This document shows, piece after piece, positions 1-4,748 of a stretch of DNA of 9,277 nt. Origin of the DNA: Candidatus Sumerlaeota bacterium (GTDB lineage: Bacteria > Sumerlaeota > Sumerlaeia > MWCT01 > JAGHBZ01); the NCBI GenBank assembly GCA_021160705.1, contig JAGHBZ010000114.1, positions 1 to 9,277 on the forward strand. The letters run 5' to 3'. The notes below the pieces were generated by a model. The model was not told the DNA's origin. It saw nothing but the letters and a program-made list of their open reading frames with translations, and made no database searches. The translations under genes were made by a program, and so were the position numbers. The stretch's first letter is position 1. Each line of letters starts with the position of its first letter.

Positions 1-356
1 ACCGATATGAACGACGGAATGGGAAATATTATCTAAACAACCGCCCTGTCCCGAAAGAACTTGAGCCGTTGACATCAAGGGCATTATGGCGAGATTTCGC
101 CTTTGAGCGCGTCCCGGAAGGCAAATTCCTCGTCATCATCGGTCACCTCTCTAAAGAGTCACCCATACCCGGAATAGGACTCCTTGGGGCGCAGTCCCCG
201 AGATTTGATAAAGGCATTGTTAAAGGCTGGGACAAAGCCTGTCTTGTCTCCAAAAAAGAAATCTTTGGTAGAGCACTGTTCATCTACTATCCCCCACCCC
301 GCCGCAGGTGGCTTGTCCCCTCCAGAAAAAAACTCCATTTATTTCAAGACCACTGA
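1..356 (+). CDS. lepB: Signal peptidase I-like (S26) protein, C-terminal fragment
   Basis: The frame is open from the left edge (first full codon at base 3), so the gene starts outside the window and only about 117 C-terminal residues are visible; the TTG at 69 is internal. Seen: a beta-strand-like stretch GKYYLNNRPVPKEL, which resembles the 'vyvNG.pl.e' segment of S26 leader peptidases; then VPEGKFLVI, the usual 'VP.G.yfv' strand; and near the end a run ending IFGRALFIYYPP, like the family's C-terminal 'i.Gka.fiywP'. These enzymes cut signal peptides from exported proteins at the cytoplasmic membrane. The catalytic Ser and Lys would lie upstream and cannot be checked. Oddity: the usual box E (GDN...S.DSR) after VPEGK is not there; the sequence reads IIGHLSKESP, then GAQSPRFDKG. 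This may be a divergent S26 subfamily. A 5-bp stem (TCTCA/TGAGA) lies just after the stop but has no T-run, so no terminator is called. Confidence 0.6.
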   Translation, partial: RYERRNGKYYLNNRPVPKELEPLTSRALWRDFAFERVPEGKFLVIIGHLSKESPIPGIGLLGAQSPRFDKGIVKGWDKACLVSKKEIFGRALFIYYPPPRRRWLVPSRKKLHLFQDH

Positions 357-434
357 ACCTTGAACTCTCAGATATGAGACAAAATTTAACTATAGTGGCA
401 AATAGCACATAATGAGGAAGAAATAATAGCAGTA

Positions 435-464
435 TTGACATAATTGACTCTCATATACCATAAC
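435..464 (+). promoter_or_regulatory. Possible sigma70-type promoter in the gene-free stretch
   Basis: TTGACA (435-440, perfect -35) is followed after 18 bases by CATAAC (459-464, four of six matches to TATAAT). Transcription would start near 471 and immediately include the hairpin at 494-527. No good open frame follows, so if real it would drive a short non-coding RNA. In AT-rich DNA such matches arise by chance. Confidence 0.25.
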
Positions 465-493
465 CATTAAGATAAGGTACTGAGAAAAGTTGA

Positions 494-527
494 AGTCCTT
501 TGTTTCCCGAGTGGAAATCAAAGTACT
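494..527. repeat. Imperfect inverted repeat / hairpin
   Basis: The arms are AGT-C-CTTTG-TTTCC (494-507) and GGAAA-T-CAAAG-T-ACT (513-527) around the loop CGAGT. This gives 13 base pairs in three blocks (5, 5 and 3 bp), broken by a one-base bulge and a C/T mismatch. No T-run follows on the + strand (next bases CTTAGATG), so it is not a classical terminator. It could be the fold of a small RNA, a protein-binding palindrome, or a relic of a mobile repeat. No second copy is seen in the window. Confidence 0.5.
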
Positions 528-792
528 CTTAGATGCAACGCTTCAGAAGAGGGAAAAGCAAAGATAATATTTTGTCTGCAGTAAGCATCGTTTATCAAAC
601 GTTAAGTAATAAACGTGGGTATAAACGCACACTACTACGAACAGAACACAAGCCCAATTCTTGCACTCATCATCCTGTATCCCCCAGTATTTCAGAAAAT
701 TACCTAATCATATATAAGATTATTATGTTGTTTGTCGCTTATATCTAATTTATTTAATCTTGTTCTTCCTCTTTCTCACGCACACCCTTCAA

Positions 793-1050
793 TCAGTATG
801 CCCCCTTACGATGCACAATCAGCAAGACCAAAACCTGCTTCTTTTTTTCGAGGATTTCATAAATTATGCGGTATTCTCCCACTCTATAATGATAAAGTCC
901 TTTGAGTTTTCCTTTAAGTGCTTTGATATTAGGATGAAGATAAGGGTTCTTTTCCAGTTGCTCAAAACAACGATTTAGCCTGCGAGCAAGAGCGGTAGGG
1001 CAGCTTTTATAAAACTCAATCCTATCTTTGGTGAGAAGTACCTCATACAT
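793..1050 (-). CDS. RelE/ParE-superfamily toxin
   Basis: An 85-residue basic protein of usual RelE/ParE length, intact. The family folds as a small RNase-like domain; RelE members cut mRNA on the ribosome and ParE members poison gyrase, and the sequence alone does not settle which. Seen: the N-terminal strand MYEVLLTKDR, an amphipathic helix pair (about residues 10-35) ending LEKNPY, the core LKGKLKGLYHYRVGEYRIIYEI (residues 45-66, with R56, G58, Y60, R61), and the C-terminal strand with H80, R81 and Y85 typical of RelE-like toxins. It starts at ATG 1050 with an AAGGTG site 7 bases upstream, inside the antitoxin gene; the ATGTATGA junction overlaps the antitoxin end by 8 bases, implying coupled translation. 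It should be held inactive by the antitoxin encoded just upstream. No frameshift or missing residue is evident. Confidence 0.85.
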   Translation of the reverse strand: MYEVLLTKDRIEFYKSCPTALARRLNRCFEQLEKNPYLHPNIKALKGKLKGLYHYRVGEYRIIYEILEKKKQVLVLLIVHRKGAY

Positions 1051-1270
1051 TGCGCCGCACCTTACGCCAAGCTAAAGTGCGCCCTCTTCTTGCCTCCAAC
1101 CGCTCTCTTTTCAATCGCTCAAGCAGCTCCGGTATACTAAGGAGCTCAGCTGTCGCCTCGTTAGATTCCCTCTCCGCAAGATATGCGACAAAGTCCTCTA
1201 CAACTTTCAACTTCTCGTTCGGCATTTGATGCAATCTTTTCGTAATCTTTTCTATCAAACTTTTGCCCAT
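1043..1270 (-). CDS. Antitoxin partner of the RelE/ParE-type toxin
   Basis: A short protein upstream of and overlapping the toxin gene, in the usual antitoxin-first order. From ATG 1270 it is 75 residues. Seen: an N-terminal helical part with a 'LHQMP.EKL..V.DFV.YL' pattern, like the DUF2281-type domain found in many small antitoxins, then a charged linker and a basic tail, RLEARRGRTLAWRKVRRNV. The tail resembles the toxin-wrapping 'Gr...w..v..dv' ends of RelB/Phd-like antitoxins. Start choice: the frame is open up to TTG 1300, but a TATAAT box occupies 1300-1305, so transcription should begin near 1293 and exclude the TTG. ATG 1270 has GAGGTG 9 bases upstream; ATG 1279 is the alternative. 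It probably represses its own promoter as an antitoxin-toxin complex, as is common for the class. Family assignment is by pattern and position. Confidence 0.75.
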   Translation of the reverse strand: MGKSLIEKITKRLHQMPNEKLKVVEDFVAYLAERESNEATAELLSIPELLERLKRERLEARRGRTLAWRKVRRNV

Positions 1271-1299
1271 TTTTCCCATCACCTCATTAATCTTATCCA

Positions 1300-1329
1300 A
1301 TTATAGTGGTTAATCATTTCAAATGTAAA
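1300..1329 (-). promoter_or_regulatory. Sigma70-type promoter of the toxin-antitoxin operon
   Basis: On the - strand, TTTACA (-35; 1324-1329) is followed by an 18-base spacer and a perfect TATAAT (-10; 1300-1305). The expected start of transcription is near 1293, giving a short leader of about 22 bases that carries the GAGGTG ribosome site (1280-1285) for ATG 1270. The spacer (1306-1323) contains AATGATTAACCAC; no clear dyad operator was found. Confidence 0.65.
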
Positions 1330-1368
1330 CCCCTAATCCCATTTACCTCCTTCTCCATATAAACTAAT

Positions 1369-1600
1369 TCACATTAAATAACGTCGTTTCCTCCGTTCCA
1401 TTAAGCCTATATTTATGCTAATCGTCTCTTTGCCAGACTCTAAGTTCACATACTCAACTGCTATTACTCCACCAAGAGTCTGAGTAGGTCTGTGTAAACT
1501 CAGTATCTTCACTCCTCGTTTCAGAACTCATAAACGCATCAACCCCTGAACTCACCTGCTCACAAATCTCAACAACCCTAATAATCTCCTGCACCAACAC
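1369..1600 (-). pseudogene. Unidentified short gene, apparently frameshifted
   Basis: Two overlapping reading frames on the - strand read like one protein. Frame one runs from GTG 1600 to TGA 1454 (48 residues, beginning VLVQEIIRVVEICEQVSSGV). Frame two runs from GTG 1512, or the codons just before it, to TGA 1369 (47 residues) and contains TQTLGGVIAVEYVNLESGKE, then a basic tail ERRKRRYLM. Joining them at about 1512-1520, where one base is in excess, would give a product of roughly 77 residues: a helical N-terminal half and a beta-rich C-terminal half. I do not recognise the family. It begins 17 bases after the MNT stop and lies between the MNT gene and the toxin-antitoxin pair, in the same direction. 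Frame one alone could also be a short intact gene. The residue pattern is protein-like, but this rests on reading by eye. Confidence 0.4.
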
Positions 1601-1617
1601 CTGAAACCCCTATGAGT

Positions 1618-1941
1618 TTATACTTTTTTTACTACTATCCCAGTCCTTTTAATCTCATCAATAAAACTGCCACCTCGGGAGAAATCCTCTGGCGTCAATG
1701 GTATTGGTTCAATACGACTGTCTATATTCCTTCTTAACGGCACCAACCTTCTTCTGTCTTCAAATCTGTCTCCGGAAAACGCTGGTGAGACCAAAGCAAT
1801 GTCAACGTCACTATCCTCTCTGATAGTTCCTTTAGCATAAGAGCCAAAAAGTATCACCTGCTCCACAGGTATCCCATTTTTCTCCAGCTCTTTAACATAT
1901 CTCTTGATTACTTCTATTACTGAATCTGGTGTAACAACCAT
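1618..1941 (-). CDS. MNT-type minimal nucleotidyltransferase (MntA-like antitoxin)
   Basis: An intact 107-residue protein of the minimal nucleotidyltransferase family (pol-beta fold). Seen: the signature LFGSYAKGTIREDSDVDIAL (about residues 31-50), with Gly-Ser followed by the metal-binding D-x-D (DVD), and later RIEPIPLTPEDF, where Glu stands at the usual third acidic position of related proteins. In characterised HEPN/MNT modules the MNT partner neutralises the HEPN toxin, in some cases by transferring AMP onto a toxin tyrosine. ATG 1941 has GAGGAG 8 bases upstream and lies inside the last codons of the HEPN reading frame, so the two were translationally coupled. The HEPN partner directly upstream is broken by frameshifts, so this gene is probably an orphan. 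It follows the same direction as the RelE-like pair downstream. A non-toxin role cannot be excluded. Confidence 0.8.
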   Translation of the reverse strand: MVVTPDSVIEVIKRYVKELEKNGIPVEQVILFGSYAKGTIREDSDVDIALVSPAFSGDRFEDRRRLVPLRRNIDSRIEPIPLTPEDFSRGGSFIDEIKRTGIVVKKV

Positions 1942-2307
1942 TCTTTTATCTCCTCAATTTTCTTAAGATAGGTTTCTGTGAACTCACGGGTACACTTTTT
2001 GTGAAAAGAAAACTTTTCATCTGGATATCTGGCTTCAAGATTGAAATCGGTGATTATTTCAAGCATTTCCAGTTTTTTTCGGAGATAGTTCCAGTCCTAT
2101 TGTTTCAGCCAGATAAATAAGTTTGTGGATAAGAGGTGGAGGCTCACCAAATTTACTTACAAAACTTGCTTTTAGAGATTCTCAACTGTTAGATGTCCAA
2201 AAAATAGTGCATAAGGATAATCCACCCTTTTCAAAAAGGTGATGAGCGACTCTCCAGTCATACTCAGCTGATTTTACCCAATATTTAATTTTTTCTTCTC
2301 TCTCCAT
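1917..2307 (-). pseudogene. HEPN-domain protein (COG2250/PF05168 type), broken by three frameshifts
   Basis: Read in three frames from ATG 2307 to TAA 1917 this gives a near full-length HEPN protein of about 130 residues. Segments: KIKYWVKSAEYDWRVAHHLF (start, frame 1); YPYALFFGHLTVE (frame 2); SLKASFVSKFGEPPPLIHKL and on to the Lys-rich stretch (frame 3); then LEMLEIITDFNLEARYPDEK to the C-terminus. The order matches the family: 'W...A..D...A..L', '.Y..A.F...L..EK.LKA', 'pP..H.L..La', 'aRYPd'. Shifts lie at about 2223-2225 (one extra base), 2178-2182 (one base missing) and in a run of seven A on the - strand at 2073-2079 (one extra). The net length of 391 bases is 3n+1, as those changes predict. 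The last codons overlap the MNT start. HEPN partners of MNT proteins are typically RNase-like toxins. It is either a decayed toxin or a victim of sequencing errors. Confidence 0.75.
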
Positions 2308-2698
2308 TGTACTCTAAATTTATTAAGACATCTTTTCACGTTCTTTTTAATCGCATAATCCACGAACTCTTAATCTTCAAAGGTTCTTTTTCTTTCATCA
2401 GGTTATAATATTCTCTCCTGAGATTTTAATCATCAGATAGGTATTAGGTGGTTATAACTTCTTTTACTTTTCCCGCCTGAAAAATATCGCGTTTTTAATT
2501 ATCATAATAGAGATTAGAGAGTAATAGATAGAAAACTCACAGTCAACTATTTCTCAAGTTTTCCTCGCATATCTTTATTTCCCTTGAAGACTAATAGAAG
2601 AATAATGGAGAAAATTTCTTCTGGAGAATTAGATTGACTTCGATTTTTCTTCGCCTTAAGGTAGATAGTATATTTTATGTGGATGGGGTGCGAGAGAC
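2308..2698. other. Gene-poor AT-rich stretch upstream of lexA
   Basis: No supported gene in 391 bases. On the - strand at about 2285-2400 there are short protein-like scraps in different frames: MKEKEPLKIK from ATG 2399, then EFVDYAIKKNVKR, then DVLINLEYNGERRKN. They could be a decayed gene in front of the HEPN pseudogene, but are too short to call. Near lexA, a TTGACT (2634-2639) and a TATATT (2669-2674) are present but 29 bases apart, so they do not form one promoter. An imperfect palindrome, AATTTCTTCTGGAGAATT, lies at 2613-2630 and contains TTCT-GG-AGAA. Confidence 0.5.
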
Positions 2699-3304
2699 GT
2701 GTATTTAACAAAACGCCAGCGAGAAATTTACAATTACATTCGGCGGTATTTGCGTAAATACGGCTATGCACCTACACTGGAGGAAATTGCTGAAGCAGTG
2801 GGGATTTCCTCCCTCTCCACAGTCCACAATCACCTCAAGAATATGCAGGAGAAAGGCGTCATACAACGAGAATGGAATCGTGGCAGGTCAATTGAGCTGG
2901 TTGGAAATAAGGTTCAACTCCAGACAATTGAATTACCTGTGTTGGGATTGGTCTCAGCGGGCTCGCCTATTGAAGCACTGGAGGACCGACAATGGATACA
3001 GGTACCTCAGGACTTCTGTAAGAGTGGCGAGCATTTTGTTCTTCGTGTTGTAGGCGACTCAATGATTGATGAGCAGGTGCGAGACGGCGATTATATCATC
3101 GTGGAGCGGCGTAATATCGCAGAAAACGGCGAGATGATAGTGGCGTTAATTGACGGCAAAGAGGCAACCGTAAAAAAGTTTTACCGGGACTCGGATGGAC
3201 GAATCCGACTCCAGCCAGCCAATCCGGACGCCAAACCTATCTTTCTTGATGAGCAGAGGCTGGAGATTAAAGGTGTGGTGGTCGGATTATTGCGGAAATA
3301 TTAA
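2699..3304 (+). CDS. lexA: LexA repressor (SOS regulator, S24 self-cleaving)
   Basis: A 201-residue protein of standard LexA length and intact. Its role is to repress DNA-damage genes; RecA filaments on single-stranded DNA stimulate LexA to cut itself, releasing the SOS regulon. Seen: an N-terminal winged helix (residues 1-68) beginning YLTKRQREIYNYIRRYL, with recognition part TLEEIAEAVGISSLSTVHNH (26-45); the cleavage site Ala87-Gly88 in LVSAGSP; catalytic Ser121 in VVGDSMID; and catalytic Lys159 in EATVKKF. The start is GTG 2699, with GGGGTG 8 bases upstream. The recognition helix is close to that of non-proteobacterial LexA proteins, so the operator need not be the E. coli box. Self-repression is expected for the family, but no sure LexA box was found in front. 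A GNAT gene follows after 51 bases in the same direction and probably shares the transcript. Confidence 0.95.
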   Translation: MYLTKRQREIYNYIRRYLRKYGYAPTLEEIAEAVGISSLSTVHNHLKNMQEKGVIQREWNRGRSIELVGNKVQLQTIELPVLGLVSAGSPIEALEDRQWIQVPQDFCKSGEHFVLRVVGDSMIDEQVRDGDYIIVERRNIAENGEMIVALIDGKEATVKKFYRDSDGRIRLQPANPDAKPIFLDEQRLEIKGVVVGLLRKY

Positions 3305-3355
3305 TAGTGTATCTCGCAAAGCGTCGTTCGTGAAGCGTAATTCAAGGAGTGGTCA

Positions 3356-3874
3356 ATGGAAGAGTCGCCACCCCGAATAAACTCATCTAATAGGCAAAAC
3401 AAGATGAAAAAAGAGGTAACAATCCGAAAAGCATTTATGGAGGATGTCCCACTCATCCATAAGATAATAAATGCCAATGCACGACATAATACACTTCTCC
3501 CCCGCTCACTTCAGGAGCTCTATGAAAACCTGCGAGATTTCTTTATAGCAGAGATACCTGAAAAAGGGGTTGTGGGTTGTTGTGCGCTTCATATAACGTG
3601 GGCAGACCTTGCAGAGGTAAAATCATTAGCAGTGGTCAATGAAGTAAGAAATAAAGGGGTCGGGAAATCTTTGGTCGAAGCCTGTCTTCGTGAGGCTCGC
3701 TCCCTTGGTGTGCGTCGTGTATTTGCACTCACTATGATACCCGAGTTTTTTGTGAAACTTGGATTTTCTAATATCTCGAAAAATGAATTACCCCATAAGG
3801 TCTGGAGTGAATGTGTGCGGTGTCCGTATTTTCCTGACTGTCCGGAGCAGGCAGTCCTTATAGTGCTAAAGTAA
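3356..3874 (+). CDS. argA: GNAT acetyltransferase, short ArgA-type N-acetylglutamate synthase
   Basis: A 172-residue single-domain GNAT protein. It looks like the short stand-alone N-acetylglutamate synthases (as in Mycobacterium and many deep lineages), which use acetyl-CoA and L-glutamate to make N-acetylglutamate, the first step of arginine synthesis, in the cytoplasm. Seen: IRKAFMEDVPLIHKIINA at the domain start (23-40), LPRSLQELYENLRDFF (48-63), GCCALHITWADLAEVKSLAV (74-93), acetyl-CoA loop VRNKGVGKSLVEACL (97-111), then PEFFVKLGF (129-137), ELPHKVWSEC (144-153) and a Cys cluster, C153, C156 and C162. That combination is characteristic of the ArgA subgroup, but substrate specificity is inferred. 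ATG 3356 is chosen because AAGGAG lies 6 bases upstream; the next ATG (3404), where homology starts, lacks a ribosome site, so about 16 residues may be a non-conserved extension. No other arginine genes are in view. Confidence 0.8.
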   Translation: MEESPPRINSSNRQNKMKKEVTIRKAFMEDVPLIHKIINANARHNTLLPRSLQELYENLRDFFIAEIPEKGVVGCCALHITWADLAEVKSLAVVNEVRNKGVGKSLVEACLREARSLGVRRVFALTMIPEFFVKLGFSNISKNELPHKVWSECVRCPYFPDCPEQAVLIVLK

Positions 3875-3964
3875 AAAGAAAAACAACAATTCTCACAGAT
3901 AGTAACCCTATCTCTCCAGCCTTAGCGATTTTCAAACGTGCTCTCTATTGGACAAAAACATTAA

Positions 3965-4748
3965 TTAGATTTTTTCAAAGGCAGATGAAGGGATATAGCC
4001 TGTCTGACCGTCAGGTATACGAATTTTAGCCCAGCCATCTGATTGTTCAGCGAGCAAACGGAACTTTGTGCCCTCCGGCAGTACCATAATCTCGGTAAAC
4101 TCGCTCCCGGGTCCACTGCGAGCAATGGTCTTATCGTGGATGATAACTCCGTAGGTGGTCATCACTTCCTGATAAAAATTCACCGCAAAGAAAACAAGAA
4201 ATATAACAAATAGTATCAGAATCGGCTTAATCAGGCGTCGAGCAATGGAGGAGACCACCGAGGAGACCTTCAGGAGACTGGCAATAATCACTACACACAA
4301 AAATACATAAAGAATCTCGCACAGGATAAACAGTTCATTAAGCGAGAAATAATGGATAAGACTCACAAAAGGACGAAGCAGAATAAAGGGTTTGCGGAGA
4401 TTCTCTGGGGGCGAGATTAGTACCAGGTTTTCCCGGAGGTCAGAATCTCTGGGTGCGAACCGACGAGCTCGCTCATAGGCGACCACTGCACTGCCTGTTT
4501 TGCCAGATTTTACATAAGAGTTACCAAGATTGTACCACAGGGTTGGACTATTATACCCCATATCAATCAGCCGCTGATAGCTGAGCGGCTTCTTTAAATT
4601 TTCCCTGTTGATAGAGTTGGTTTGCTTTTGCGAAAAGCGAAGAAGCAGACGTATTTTCATTGCTGGCAGGCTTACTGACACCATATACATTAAAGCAAAA
4701 AGATAAGCTCGCAACCATACAGCATAAAACAATTGTAGTTTTCATCAC
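3965..4748 (-). pseudogene. batE: BatE-like TPR/SH3 membrane protein with one frameshift
   Basis: Two frames form one BatE-like protein of about 261 residues. The first, from GTG 4748 (GGAG 8 bases upstream), gives a signal peptide-like N-terminus MMKTTIVLCCMVASLSFCF, then FAKANQLYQQGKFKEAAQ, the first half of a TPR, and stops at 4563. The second carries on with YQRLIDMGYNSPTLWYNLGN, a second TPR (YVKSGKTGSAVVAYERARRF), two hydrophobic membrane stretches (about 4260-4340 and 4165-4230) and a C-terminal SH3b domain (last 60 residues, ending IPSSAFEKI). TPR spacing is kept if two bases are missing near 4578-4583; one extra base would also restore the frame. The ATG at 4732 in the second frame gives a false N-terminus. 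GTG 4748 overlaps the batD stop by 4 bases. Bat proteins are linked to aerotolerance and stress in other bacteria; their chemistry is unknown. Pseudogene, sequencing error or recoding are all possible. Confidence 0.75.

Larger units (their letters stand above)
357..792. other. Gene-free AT-rich stretch
   Basis: No convincing coding region in 436 bases. Seen: a TTGACA hexamer at 435-440, a strong imperfect hairpin at 494-527, and short repeats at 589-627 (CGTTTAT at 589-595, its inverted copy ATAAACG at 609-615, and a second copy of that arm at 621-627). The one longer open frame (533-748, +) has no ribosome binding site and an unlike-protein composition. There is no tRNA-like or CRISPR-like pattern. 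The stretch separates the + strand S26 gene from the 3' end of the - strand toxin gene. Confidence 0.6.

Noticed and set aside
589..627. ATAAACG/CGTTTAT repeats as a CRISPR or iteron array
   Set aside because: Only three seven-base copies in mixed orientation, without regular spacing or any replication or cas gene nearby.
533..748. 71-codon open frame on the + strand in the gene-free stretch
   Set aside because: No ribosome site before its ATG, no family-like pattern, and it lies in AT-rich DNA with chance open frames.
1319..1342. AAGGAGG followed by ATG on the - strand
   Set aside because: The frame ends after seven codons, the spacing is only about three bases, and it overlaps the -35 box of the toxin-antitoxin promoter; probably chance, or a relic.
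2547..2771. 74-codon open frame on the - strand overlapping the lexA start
   Set aside because: Runs antisense into lexA, has low-complexity composition and no recognisable pattern.
3897..3913. Hairpin AGATAG/CTATCT between convergent argA and batE as a terminator
   Set aside because: The stem is only 6 bp with two G-C pairs, and the T-rich stretch on the - strand starts about ten bases later; too weak to call.
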